A DNA stretch of 24,534 bases, from the NCBI GenBank assembly GCA_020441735.1, contig JAGRLQ010000032.1, positions 22,269-46,802 of the forward strand, given 5' to 3'. This stretch comes from Nitratireductor sp. Lineage in GTDB: Bacteria; Pseudomonadota; Alphaproteobacteria; Rhizobiales; Rhizobiaceae. The translations under genes and the position numbers were made by a program. A model generated the notes under the pieces. The model was not told the origin of the DNA and did no database searches. It saw only the letters and a list, made by a program, of their open reading frames with translations. Below are positions 1-8,034 of this stretch, piece after piece (positions within the stretch are counted from its first letter, which is position 1; every line of letters starts with the position of its first letter).

Positions 1-912
1 GCCATCCTGCTCGACAACGTGATCATGTTTCCGGCCATCGCCAACGCCGACTGCCCCTGGGTGCGCATCATTTCATGCGCCGAGACCGAACTGCCCGACC
101 CCGGCGTTCCGCCCTATCTCTCCGGCATGCAGGCCGATGACCCGAAACGCCTGGCATTCGAGGCGGCCTATGCGAAGGCCACGGCAGCCGTACACCGGCG
201 TTACAATCGCTTTCGCAGGAAACACGGTTTGTCCCCTCTTCCGGATGGTCTCTTCCTGGAGGTCTCGCCGGACCTCAACCTTCTTCTGGCGCCCAGTGCC
301 GTTCGCCACGAGCGCCAGGTTCCCCTGCCCGAAGACCGTTTCGTGTTTCTGGAAGGATGCGTGCGCAAGGAAAACCATTTCTCCATGCCCTCCCTGCCGG
401 TCAAGGACGGGCCGCTGATCTATATGAGTTTCGGCTCGCTGGGCGCCATCGACACCGGGCTGATCAGCCGCATGATCGATGTCTTTTCGACGATACCCGC
501 CCGCTTCCTGGTCAATGTCGGCGGTTTTCTGGACGCGTATGAAACCGTGCCGGACAATGTATTCCTGGGTTCATGGTTCCCCCAGCCTTCCGTGGTCGCT
601 GAGTCGGATCTGTTCATTCACCACGGCGGCAACAACAGTTTCTGCGAAGCGCTCTATTTCGGCGTGCCGTCACTGGTCATGCCTTATTGCTGGGACGGCC
701 ATGACAACGCGCAGCGCACGGAAGAAAAGAGGCTCGGCAAAAGGATCGACCGCGCCAGCTGGACGGCAGATGAATTGCGCGCAGACATTCTGAGCCTTCT
801 CGGCGATGTGCCGATGCGCCGGCATTTGGGAACCATTTCCGATTACATGAAAGCCAATTCGGGAACAGCGCTCGCCGTGCAAGCTATTCGGCAGACCATT
901 CTGTCGAAGTGA
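1..912 (+). CDS. Glycosyltransferase, MGT/UGT type (5' truncated)
   Basis: The reading frame is open from base 1, so the N-terminal acceptor domain lies upstream and only about 303 C-terminal residues are present. What remains is a GT1-like nucleotide-sugar donor half. A beta-strand IYMSFGSLG opens the donor domain, and the UDPGT-like signature HHGGNNSFCEALYFGVPSL, followed by a downstream WDGHDNAQR, should contact the diphosphate and sugar. Such enzymes move a sugar from a UDP- or dTDP-sugar to a small hydrophobic acceptor (macrolide, flavonoid, sterol or lipid) in the cytosol. The acceptor cannot be inferred because its domain is missing. The first in-window ATG (19) is internal, since coding similarity runs upstream of it. 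The gene converges on the minus-strand TPR regulator, with about 115 bases between them and no clear terminator. Confidence 0.85.
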   Translation, partial: AILLDNVIMFPAIANADCPWVRIISCAETELPDPGVPPYLSGMQADDPKRLAFEAAYAKATAAVHRRYNRFRRKHGLSPLPDGLFLEVSPDLNLLLAPSAVRHERQVPLPEDRFVFLEGCVRKENHFSMPSLPVKDGPLIYMSFGSLGAIDTGLISRMIDVFSTIPARFLVNVGGFLDAYETVPDNVFLGSWFPQPSVVAESDLFIHHGGNNSFCEALYFGVPSLVMPYCWDGHDNAQRTEEKRLGKRIDRASWTADELRADILSLLGDVPMRRHLGTISDYMKANSGTALAVQAIRQTILSK

Positions 913-1027
913 GCGCATTGCCGGGCATTGCCAAGAGGGGTGGCCTGCGCCAGCCACGGCAGGATGCTATGCAAACCAGAGACTGGGACCAGGTTTCCGG
1001 AAGCAGGTCATCCGGTAAAGCTGAGCG

Positions 1028-2800
1028 CTAGGATTGGCATTTTTCCAACTCAGCCGATTTTCCCCGGCAGGCTGATTTCAGAAGCTGCTGAATCAAACTG
1101 GATCTGATTTGATCCTCATATTTTCGAAGGATATCCGGCTCGTTGAACACATTTCGGATAGCCCGCATCGGATCTTCCATTGAGGTCGTTTCATCCTCCA
1201 AAAACCTGTTCAGAAAAATGTCTGCTGCCTCAACATCCTGCAGTGCTGCCGCCGCAGCCAGTGCCAGAACATTACCCCTCCTGTCACCGGCCTGGGTAAT
1301 TGCTTCCGCCTCCGACAATGCGGTTTCATAGTCGCCTTTTCTGAAAGCATCGATAGACAGCGGTATGCGCATCCACCCCGGTGGCGCGGGACTCAGTCCA
1401 ATTCCCCGGCGAATTTCGTTGATACCATTCGGCCAATCACCGCCCAGAATCCTGCTCCATCCCAACTGCACCACAAGATCCGGCTTTGAAGGATTGAGCA
1501 ATCTTGCACGCCTGTAGGAAGCGATCGCTTCCTCCCGCTTGCCACCGGCCAACAGGATCGATCCAAGGTATTCGTGGCCAGCCGAATAGGTTGGATCCAG
1601 GCGTATGGCTGTGCGGGCTGATGTCAGCGATTGATCGAACAATTCCGGGCTTGGATTGCTGGTCCATTCCAGGAACAACATGAAGGACCACGATGCCCAG
1701 ACCTGGCTGTCCAGGGAACCGGCATCAATCTTGTCTTTCAAACAAGCCTTGGCCTTTTCCCTTATGTCGTCCGATTTTGTCAGATCGAAATAGTAGTAAA
1801 GCAACACGCATTCGTACGATGTCGCGTCTTGATTGCTCAGCTTCAGTCTTCTGTCTACCAGCCTCTTGAAAGAGCTTATCTGGATAATCCCGGATACATC
1901 CGCAAGCTGGACAACAATTGAACCCAGGCTTTCAAATATCGCCTTTTGAAACTGCGCATCGTTTTCAGGCAACTCAACCCTGGAACTCCAAAGGATCTGT
2001 GAGCTTTCCGCATCGGTGAAAAAGAGGGCTATCTGGCTGCCGGAACCTTGCGCCAGTTCTCTTCCTTCAAGCCGGTAGGTGGGAGGACCATCTTCCGTTC
2101 TGGTTGTCTTGCCCTCGGTTTCTATCGGAACCTGGATGTTTCGTATCCGGACAGTGCGAAAGTGAGACATGTCGGAAATCAGTTGGTACCGTATCCCTTC
2201 AACGGTGACTTTCTTGCTGCTGTTGGGCAGGGTTTGAAACGGAAGGACCTCGATCACAGGCCGCGTTCTTTCATAGGATGCCCGCTGAACCTGTTCTGAT
2301 GCAGGGTCAGTCTCTCCGGCGACAACAACAATCCAGACCAGCGCTCCGAGCAAGACCGCCAAGCCACTGCCAATCGCAAAGCTTATGGGATCAATGGATG
2401 GCAACCACGTAACGGATTTTGCCAAACCAGCCGCCTGCCGACTCTCGAGGGTGAGCGCAGCAAATTGTGGCCGGTAGGAGCCTTTGTTGACCATGATCCT
2501 GACCGGATCCGTACTTCCGTCTTTTGCGTAGTACAGCGCAAGCGCATTTCTCAGCCGCTGGAAATGCACGCGTATGAAAGGATTATCGTGCGGGTCGAAT
2601 GACTCGGGTTTCTTCAGAACATCAACGGCGATTGAATAGGCTTTGAGATTGGCTCCCCTGCCGGCCAACTCTTCCTCAACAATGTACTGGAGAATGCTCT
2701 GCAGTATCGGAGAGGACTTCAGGTGATCAGATTGGACCACCCTGTCCAGGGCTTCCAGTACCGCGCTTTTTTCCGTCTCCAGCTTTAAGTCGGCGTCCAT
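1028..2800 (-). CDS. Membrane-anchored winged-helix/TPR regulator with TolB-like domain
   Basis: The protein has about 590 residues. Residues 10-113 match the N-terminal domain often found in TPR/adenylate-cyclase-like regulators (pattern SFDPHDNPFIRVHFQRLRN, then VNKGSYRP), thought to be a winged-helix-like module. A single hydrophobic segment (GLAVLLGALVWIVVVAG, about 145-162) suggests a cytoplasmic N-domain and a periplasmic remainder. A TolB-like alpha/beta region follows (from RPVIEVLPFQTLP), then TPR-type repeats at about 400-520 (for example GHEYLGSILLAGGKREEAI). The role is probably signal sensing or transcription regulation; no target is evident. I chose ATG 2800 because it has an AGG about 9 bases upstream and the similarity starts there; a GTG at 2842 would add 14 unconvincing residues. 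It is divergent from a LuxR-type gene. The region is visibly more AT-rich than the catabolic operon. Confidence 0.75.
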   Translation of the reverse strand: MDADLKLETEKSAVLEALDRVVQSDHLKSSPILQSILQYIVEEELAGRGANLKAYSIAVDVLKKPESFDPHDNPFIRVHFQRLRNALALYYAKDGSTDPVRIMVNKGSYRPQFAALTLESRQAAGLAKSVTWLPSIDPISFAIGSGLAVLLGALVWIVVVAGETDPASEQVQRASYERTRPVIEVLPFQTLPNSSKKVTVEGIRYQLISDMSHFRTVRIRNIQVPIETEGKTTRTEDGPPTYRLEGRELAQGSGSQIALFFTDAESSQILWSSRVELPENDAQFQKAIFESLGSIVVQLADVSGIIQISSFKRLVDRRLKLSNQDATSYECVLLYYYFDLTKSDDIREKAKACLKDKIDAGSLDSQVWASWSFMLFLEWTSNPSPELFDQSLTSARTAIRLDPTYSAGHEYLGSILLAGGKREEAIASYRRARLLNPSKPDLVVQLGWSRILGGDWPNGINEIRRGIGLSPAPPGWMRIPLSIDAFRKGDYETALSEAEAITQAGDRRGNVLALAAAAALQDVEAADIFLNRFLEDETTSMEDPMRAIRNVFNEPDILRKYEDQIRSSLIQQLLKSACRGKSAELEKCQS

Positions 2801-3017
2801 GTCATGATGCCTGAAAGTAAATTGCCAACAAGCAATCTTCACAGCCTGGAATATATCTTCAGTCGCCGTGAACCTGCATATGATGTTCCGTTGATTTAAC
2901 CGTAATTAGCCCCGTTTTACCTTATTTCAAAATCGAACAATGGCCATATTTGCCCGATTCAAACCAGGCGGCTTCAAGACTACAGCTGCGCATCTTCCAG
3001 GAAAATCGAGAGCGGCA
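2801..3017. promoter_or_regulatory. Divergent intergenic region between TPR regulator and LuxR-type gene
   Basis: This stretch of about 217 bases lies between the two divergent starts and must hold both promoters. It is AT-rich around 2880-2935, with TTGATTTAA and TTTTACC/TTATTT tracts suitable for promoters. I could not assign a convincing -35/-10 pair, and I saw no 18-20 bp dyad resembling a lux box. Confidence 0.4.
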
Positions 3018-3731
3018 ATGGCGAACAGTGTGTTTGCAGATCTCCAGGCCAACAACTTTGTTTCAAGCTATCTGGAACTCAGCGAAATAGCTGCGCGGTA
3101 CAAGTGTCAGTATCTTACTGTATTTGGCCTTTCGTCAACTGCGGGAAAACCTGGCAACGCGCTACTGTTTTCCAACTGGCCTCCCGGAATGAGTGCCAGC
3201 GTAAGTTCATTGGTTCCCGAAATCGTCTCCCAGCTTGACAGGGAAACAGAAAATACCGTTTTGCCATTTGACTGGGAATTTGAGCAGTGCTGGGCGGCAC
3301 CGACGGATGAGCAACGGCACAATCTGGACATTGTCAGGGAAACCGGTCTGCTGAGCGGTCTCGTCATACCTGTCCATGGCGGACACTTCAGAAAAGGGGC
3401 AGTCATTCTGGGCCGCATGCAGAGGAGCCTGAACCAGCAGGAAATCATGACATTGCAGGCAGTTTCGCTGAGGGTTTTTGAAGGCCGGTTTATTGCAGAA
3501 ATCGAGGCGCAAAAGGAGGTCAAAGACCGCCTTACAGCGAACGAACAAAAATGCCTGGACTGGATCGCACGCGGAAAACCGATTCAACAGCTTGGCGAAC
3601 ACCTTGGCCTGTCTGAGCACACCACCAGAATCTGTATTGATTCCGCATGCTCAAAACTGGGTGCGAGTTCCAGCACCCACGCAATAGCCAAAGCGATAGC
3701 TCTGGGAATCCTGGAAAATACACCAAGCTAG
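3018..3731 (+). CDS. LuxR-family regulator, orphan, autoinducer-domain type
   Basis: The protein has 237 residues, the normal length for quorum-sensing LuxR proteins. The N-terminal part carries autoinducer-domain landmarks (NWP at about 53, PFDW at about 83-86, GLLSGLVIPVHGG at about 110-122). Residues 172-232 form a GerE-type helix-turn-helix (LTANEQKCLDWIARGK ... LGLSEHTTRICIDSACSKLG). By manual alignment to TraR, the usual ligand residues Trp57, Tyr61 and Asp70 are Met, Val and Ser here, while Trp85 is kept. No luxI-type synthase lies in the window, so this is a LuxR solo that may bind something other than an acyl-homoserine lactone, or nothing. ATG 3018 fits family length; an upstream ATG at 2940 would add 26 residues without similarity. 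It is divergent from the TPR regulator, which suggests a shared signalling circuit (inference). Confidence 0.8.
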   Translation: MANSVFADLQANNFVSSYLELSEIAARYKCQYLTVFGLSSTAGKPGNALLFSNWPPGMSASVSSLVPEIVSQLDRETENTVLPFDWEFEQCWAAPTDEQRHNLDIVRETGLLSGLVIPVHGGHFRKGAVILGRMQRSLNQQEIMTLQAVSLRVFEGRFIAEIEAQKEVKDRLTANEQKCLDWIARGKPIQQLGEHLGLSEHTTRICIDSACSKLGASSSTHAIAKAIALGILENTPS

Positions 3732-3898
3732 CCATCTAGGATTCGTGTTGCTTGGCAGAATCGGTCGGTACAAGGCTGCCGCCATTCAAAAAGTCCAGCG
3801 GCATGATTCTGCCAAAAGGACCGCCTAACTTGAAGATGGGGTCCTGGTTGAGGTGGCTGCTCTGATCCTGTGATCAAAGTCGAAAAGAGGTACTAACA

Positions 3899-4108
3899 GT
3901 GGATTGGAAATCAGACCAGTTGGGGAGGCTCCAGACTGATCTAGAGGCAATAGATTGGTGGATCAACGCCCTGGAGACTGGTGCCGTGGTCCAGCACAAA
4001 TCCGCCAATGGCGAGCTGGTTGACCAGACTGAGCAAGCACTGGAAGCCTATCGACAGCTCAGGGTTGACCTGCTGGTTCTCATAGACCGTCTCTCCGGCA
4101 ATTCATAA
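3899..4108 (+). CDS. Small conserved-looking protein of unknown function
   Basis: The gene encodes 69 residues from a GTG at 3899, preceded by AAAAGAGG about 9 bases upstream, a fair ribosome binding site. The protein is acidic and Leu/Trp/Gln-rich with an amphipathic helical look (EAIDWWINALETGAVVQ, then a second helix ending LLVLIDRLSGNS). It has no cysteines, no signal peptide and no recognised motif. It probably forms a two-helix hairpin. It stands alone, about 167 bases after the LuxR-type gene and converging on the molybdenum hydroxylase operon. I do not recognise a family. The binding site, full-length open frame and helix-compatible composition support a real gene. Confidence 0.5.
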   Translation: MDWKSDQLGRLQTDLEAIDWWINALETGAVVQHKSANGELVDQTEQALEAYRQLRVDLLVLIDRLSGNS

Positions 4109-4137
4109 ACAAACCGCACCCGGCGCTGTCGAACAAA

Positions 4138-4160
4138 GGCAAACCAATCTCCGGTTTGCC
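4138..4160 (-). terminator. Probable rho-independent terminator of the catabolic operon
   Basis: GGCAAACC at 4138-4145 and GGTTTGCC at 4153-4160 form a perfect 8 bp stem with a 7-base loop. Read on the minus strand, the stem is followed directly by TTTGTT, giving a short U-rich tail. It sits 65 bases past the stop of the MoaD-like gene, where the minus-strand operon should end. It may also stop plus-strand transcription from the small gene ending at 4108, although no T tract follows on that strand. Confidence 0.55.
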
Positions 4161-4224
4161 GATGTGCCCTGCCCAGCCGGTACAAAGCTACCGCCACCCG
4201 GCGTAGGTGGCAGCAGGGAACCCT

Positions 4225-4470
4225 CTATCCGCCGGCAAGGCGCGGCAACAGGAATATTTCGGCGTCTTGGGGCAGTTCCTTCGACCAGGTATCGCGATAG
4301 ATCACCCCGTCGATGGCTACAGCGATGCCCTGTTCGATGTAGGGCTCGAGGCCGGGATACTGCTCGGCCAGCTTGCGGAACAATTCCCGGATGTCCTTTG
4401 CCTCGACCTCCAGTTTGTCCTTGCCCCCGGCAGCCGCGCCAAGCGTTCCCCAGAGCGTTACCTCGACCAT
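4225..4470 (-). CDS. MoaD/ThiS-family sulfur carrier protein
   Basis: The protein has 81 residues with the ubiquitin-like beta-grasp pattern of MoaD/ThiS: an N-terminal strand MVEVTLWGTLG, a central helix IRELFRKLAEQYPGLEPYI, a mid-strand AVAIDGVIY, and a C-terminal EIFLLPRLAGG. The final Gly-Gly is the residue pair that is adenylated and thiocarboxylated in MoaD and ThiS. The start ATG overlaps the TGA of the molybdopterin subunit by one base (TGATG), so the two are translationally coupled. As last gene of a molybdenum hydroxylase operon it probably supplies sulfur for molybdopterin synthesis or cofactor maturation of this enzyme. No moaE, xdhC or sulfurase gene is present in the window, so partners must be encoded elsewhere. 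It could instead be a general MoaD paralogue. Confidence 0.82.
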   Translation of the reverse strand: MVEVTLWGTLGAAAGGKDKLEVEAKDIRELFRKLAEQYPGLEPYIEQGIAVAIDGVIYRDTWSKELPQDAEIFLLPRLAGG

Positions 4471-6695
4471 CAGGCTCCCTTTTCCGCCTCCAGTGACGCC
4501 AGGATGCGTGGCGGCGACATCGGGATGTGCGTCATGCGGACGCCGACCGCATTCGAAACCGCGTTGGCGATCGCCGCCAAGGGCGGCACGATGGACGTCT
4601 CGCCGACGCCGCGAATTCCGTATGGGTGATTGGGATTTGGAATTTCGAGGATTTGCGTGTCGATCATCGGCAGGTCCGAGCAGACCGGGATGCGATAGTC
4701 GAGAAAGCCCGGATTCTGCAGCCGCCCGTCCTTGCCGTAGATGTATTCCTCGTTGAGGGCCCAGCCGATGCCCTGCGCCGCGCCACCCTGATACTGCCCC
4801 TCGACATAGGTCGGGTGGACAGCCTTTCCGGCGTCCTGCACCACGGTGTAGCGGACGACGCGGGTGGCACCCGTCTGCGGATCGACTTCGATGTCGCAGA
4901 TATGCGTAGCAAAGGAGACACCGGCGCCATCGGCGACAATCTCGCTGTGGCCGGCAATCGGGCCACCCGTATTGCCCGCCTTTTCGGCGATTTCCTTGAC
5001 CGACAACGGCGGAAGGTTGCCGTGTTTCTCGCCCTTCGCCTTGGCGTGGCCCTCCTCCCAGACAACATCACCCACCGGAATATCCCACATCTGTGCAGCC
5101 CGTTCCCGCATCACCGTAATGGCGTTGCGGGCAGCGGAAATGGTGGCCATGGAGGAGGAAAACGTCCCGCGGCTTCCGTCGGTCATGTCATTGTAGCCGA
5201 GGGTCGAAGTGTCGGCGACCACGGCTTTGACCTGCTCGTAGGGGATACCGAGTTCTTCAGCCGCCACCAGCGAAAGCGAAGCGCGCGAACCGCCGACGTC
5301 GACGGTGCCAACGGCGATCGTCACGGTGCCGTCGGCTCCGATGTTCAGATCCGTGCAGGTCTGTCCGCCGAAGTTGAACCAGAAGCCACATGCCATGCCG
5401 CGCCCCTGGTTCTCACCGAGTGGCGCCTTCATGTGCGGATGGTCGCGCACGGCCTCCAGCGTCGGGCCAATGCCGATCGGACCATAGACTGGTCCATAGG
5501 AGGATTTCGTGCCCTCGCTGGCGACATTGGCAATCCGGAACTCGACCGGATCCATGCCGATCTTGCGCGCAAGCTCGTCGACCGCGCTCTCGACGGCAAA
5601 GGCCGCCATCGGTGCCGATGGTGCCCGGTAAGCCGCCACCTTGGGCCGGTTGACCAGCACTTCAAAGCCGACAGTCTTCACGTTCTCGAGGTCGTAGGGC
5701 GCGAAGGCCGTCATGGCGCCGAGTTCGGCCCACATGCCGACATAAGGACCGCAGGTGTAGCGCAGGGTCGCAGAAGCTGCCGTAATCTTGCCTTCCCTGG
5801 TGGCGCCGATCTTAACGTCGATTGATGTTGCGCTGGTCGGGCCCGAGGCGCGGAAAACTTCGTCCCGCGTCATGACGAGCTTGACGGGGCGGCCTGCCTT
5901 GCGCGACAGGGCCAGTGCCACCGGCTCTGCCCACACATGTGTCTTGCCGCCAAAGCCCCCACCGATTTCCGACGAGGTGACGCGCAGCTTCGATACATCC
6001 ATCCCGAGCAGGGATGCGCAGACCTGCCGGTAGACGAAATGGCCCTGCGTGCAGACCCACAGATCGCCCGTTCCGTCGCCGTTGACGCTGGCGACACAGG
6101 CATGGGGCTCGATATAGCCCTGATGGGTCTGCTCGGTCTTGTAGGTGCGTTCGACGATAACCTCAGCCTGGTTGAAACCGGCATCGACGTCGCCATGCCC
6201 ATACTCGCTGCGGTTAGCCATGTTGGAAGATTCGTGCAGCTGGGGCGCACCCGGCTTCATCGCTTCGTCGACGTCGGTCACGTGCGGCAGGACCTCGTAG
6301 TCAACCTCGATGAGCTTCAATGCCTTCCTCGCTGTTGCGGCATCGACGGCAGCAACGGCTGCCACAGCGTGGCCGTCATAGAACGCCTTGCTGCGTGCCA
6401 TGCAGTTGTCGAGGATGTTGTAGAGTTCACTGTCGCCTTCCGTGTGATCGGGCAGATCGGCTGCGGTGATCACGGCCTTGACGCCCTTCAGCGCTTCCGC
6501 CTTGGAGGTATCGATGCCCCGGATGCGCGCATGGGCGTGCGGGCTCCTGAGAACGCGCCCGACCAACTGCCCGGGCATGTTGAAATCGGCACCGTAGCGG
6601 GCGCGTCCCGTTACTTTGTCGACACCATCGGGTCTGAGAGGGCGCGTGCCGACGGACTTGAATTTGCGGGCTGAGTAGCTCTGATCGAAACCCAT
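4470..6695 (-). CDS. Molybdenum hydroxylase, molybdopterin-binding large subunit (XDH/CoxL family)
   Basis: The protein has 741 residues, typical of separate large subunits of the xanthine dehydrogenase family. An N-terminal aldehyde oxidase a/b hammerhead domain (KVTGRARYGADF ... LRSPHAHARI) is followed by the molybdopterin domain: GGGFGGKTHVWAEP at about 244, AYRAPSAP at about 354, VDVGGSRAS at about 466, and GVGETS near 697, whose Glu is the catalytic base. The AYxCSFR signature of true aerobic CO dehydrogenase is absent. AYRAPSAP resembles the AYRAPGAP type of aromatic or N-heterocycle hydroxylases, so a heteroaromatic substrate is more likely than CO. Water supplies the oxygen and electrons pass to the 2Fe-2S and FAD subunits. 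The start lies two bases after the 2Fe-2S stop, with AGGGG about 8 bases upstream. Confidence 0.93.
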   Translation of the reverse strand: MGFDQSYSARKFKSVGTRPLRPDGVDKVTGRARYGADFNMPGQLVGRVLRSPHAHARIRGIDTSKAEALKGVKAVITAADLPDHTEGDSELYNILDNCMARSKAFYDGHAVAAVAAVDAATARKALKLIEVDYEVLPHVTDVDEAMKPGAPQLHESSNMANRSEYGHGDVDAGFNQAEVIVERTYKTEQTHQGYIEPHACVASVNGDGTGDLWVCTQGHFVYRQVCASLLGMDVSKLRVTSSEIGGGFGGKTHVWAEPVALALSRKAGRPVKLVMTRDEVFRASGPTSATSIDVKIGATREGKITAASATLRYTCGPYVGMWAELGAMTAFAPYDLENVKTVGFEVLVNRPKVAAYRAPSAPMAAFAVESAVDELARKIGMDPVEFRIANVASEGTKSSYGPVYGPIGIGPTLEAVRDHPHMKAPLGENQGRGMACGFWFNFGGQTCTDLNIGADGTVTIAVGTVDVGGSRASLSLVAAEELGIPYEQVKAVVADTSTLGYNDMTDGSRGTFSSSMATISAARNAITVMRERAAQMWDIPVGDVVWEEGHAKAKGEKHGNLPPLSVKEIAEKAGNTGGPIAGHSEIVADGAGVSFATHICDIEVDPQTGATRVVRYTVVQDAGKAVHPTYVEGQYQGGAAQGIGWALNEEYIYGKDGRLQNPGFLDYRIPVCSDLPMIDTQILEIPNPNHPYGIRGVGETSIVPPLAAIANAVSNAVGVRMTHIPMSPPRILASLEAEKGA

Positions 6696-6697
6696 GG

Positions 6698-7174
6698 TCA
6701 GGCCCCTTTCATCACGGTGGCGGCGTCCTGGACGGCGCGCACGATCTTGTCATAGCCGGTACAGCGGCAGAGATTGCCGGCCAGCGCGAAACGGATTTCC
6801 TCCTCCGTCGGATCGGGATTGCGTGTCAGCAGATCCTTGGCCGCCATCAGAAACCCCGGCGTGCAGACACCACACTGGAGTGCGGCGTGTTCAAGGAACT
6901 TTTCCTGCAGCGGGTGAAGCTTCTCGCCATCTGCCATGCCTTCGATGGTCTCGATGCTGCGGCCCTCGGCCTCCGCACCCAGCACAAGGCAGGAGCAAAC
7001 CAGCCGGCCGTCGACGATCACGCTGCAGGCGCCGCAGTCGCCGGTGCCGCAGCCTTCCTTGGCCCCGGTCAGACCGAGGCGATCGCGAAGAACGTCAAGC
7101 AGGGTCTCCTCTGCCTGACAGAGGAACTCGACGTCGTCGCCATTAATGGTGGTTGAAACAGCTATGCCGGACAT
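6698..7174 (-). CDS. Molybdenum hydroxylase, 2Fe-2S small subunit
   Basis: The protein has 158 residues, the standard size. A plant-type ferredoxin domain ligates one 2Fe-2S cluster through Cys42, Cys47, Cys50 and Cys62 (CGTGDCGAC then C). The C-terminal helical domain ligates the second through Cys101/Cys104 and Cys136/Cys138 (QCGVCTPG and CRCTGY). All eight ligands are present. The role is electron transfer from the molybdenum centre to FAD. I chose ATG 7174 over GTG 7177 because an AGGAGG sits six bases before the ATG. That ATG shares one base with the stop of the FAD subunit (TGATG), so the subunits are coupled, as expected for an LMS heterotrimer. Confidence 0.95.
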   Translation of the reverse strand: MSGIAVSTTINGDDVEFLCQAEETLLDVLRDRLGLTGAKEGCGTGDCGACSVIVDGRLVCSCLVLGAEAEGRSIETIEGMADGEKLHPLQEKFLEHAALQCGVCTPGFLMAAKDLLTRNPDPTEEEIRFALAGNLCRCTGYDKIVRAVQDAATVMKGA

Positions 7175-8034
7175 CACTTTCCTCCTGCCCGCTTGTAGGC
7201 AATCATTGCCGCGCGCCTGGCCAGCACGCCAGCAACCTTTTTTCTGAACTCAACGGTCCCGCGCTTGTCGTCAATCGGCTTGCAGGCGGCCGAACAGGCC
7301 GCAGCAAGCTTTTCCAATGCGTCTTCATCCGCTGCCGTGCCGATGAGCGCTTCAGCCGCCTGTGCCACCAGCAGAACCGTCGGTGCGGCGGCACCCAGGG
7401 CCACGCGAGCCGCCGTCACCACGCCCTGCTCGTCAAGCGTCAGGTTGACACCGGCGCTGACCACCGCAATGTCCATTTCGGTGCGCGGAATGAAGCGGAG
7501 ATAGGCATCGCCCGAGCGGGGCGCGCGCTTGTCGAGAAGAATCGCCTCAATGATTTCGCCCTTGGCAAGCGATGTCTTGCCTGGAGCGGTTGGTATTTCC
7601 TCGACGGGCACCGTGCGGTTGCCTCCCGGTCCCGCAATCGCCGCTCTGGCGCCAGCAGCAACCAGCGCCGGAACACTGTCAGCAGCAGGCGAAGCATTAC
7701 ACAGATTGCCGGTAACCGTGCAGCGCCCCTGCACCTGCTTGGAACCAATCAGATTGGCTGCCTCGACGACGCCGGGCCATGCATTCTTCAGGGCCTCGTC
7801 CTCTCCCATCACAGCGCAGGGAACTGCCGCGCCGATGGCGAACCCGTCGGCTGTTTGCCTGATCTCGCCTATCCCGTCGATGGACTTGATGTCCACGATC
7901 AGATCCGGCTCGACGAAACCGCCTTTCATGCGCACCAGAAGGTCGCTGCCGCCTGCCAGGACAACCGCTGTGCCCTTGGCTTCTGCAAGAAGACTGACCG
8001 CGTCATTTACTGAAGTCGGGCGTGTGTACTGCAT
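7174..8034 (-). CDS. Molybdenum hydroxylase, FAD-binding medium subunit
   Basis: The protein has 286 residues, normal for CoxM/XdhB-like subunits. The two FAD signatures are AGGSDLLVRMKGG (about 26-38) and TVTGNLCNASPAADS (about 103-117), followed by a CO dehydrogenase flavoprotein C-terminal-like domain. It passes electrons from the 2Fe-2S clusters to a final acceptor; the absence of NAD-site features cannot be judged by eye. I selected ATG 8034 (MQYTRP), the usual start of this family; the frame is open 30 codons further but without similarity. Its ribosome site is weak (GGA about 12 bases upstream). It is the first gene of the hydroxylase sub-operon after a 362-base gap. Confidence 0.92.
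   Translation of the reverse strand: MQYTRPTSVNDAVSLLAEAKGTAVVLAGGSDLLVRMKGGFVEPDLIVDIKSIDGIGEIRQTADGFAIGAAVPCAVMGEDEALKNAWPGVVEAANLIGSKQVQGRCTVTGNLCNASPAADSVPALVAAGARAAIAGPGGNRTVPVEEIPTAPGKTSLAKGEIIEAILLDKRAPRSGDAYLRFIPRTEMDIAVVSAGVNLTLDEQGVVTAARVALGAAAPTVLLVAQAAEALIGTAADEDALEKLAAACSAACKPIDDKRGTVEFRKKVAGVLARRAAMIAYKRAGGK

Noticed and set aside
945..1020. Possible bidirectional terminator between the first glycosyltransferase and the TPR regulator
   Set aside because: Only 5 bp stems (for example GTGGC/GCCAC) are present with no T tract.
4527..5825. A 432-codon plus-strand open frame
   Set aside because: It lies antisense to the well-supported molybdopterin subunit gene and has low-complexity Arg/Asp/Gly composition typical of a shadow frame in GC-rich DNA.
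4470..8034. Aerobic CO dehydrogenase (coxMSL)
   Set aside because: Subunit order matches, but the large subunit lacks AYxCSFR and the neighbours point to heterocycle catabolism.
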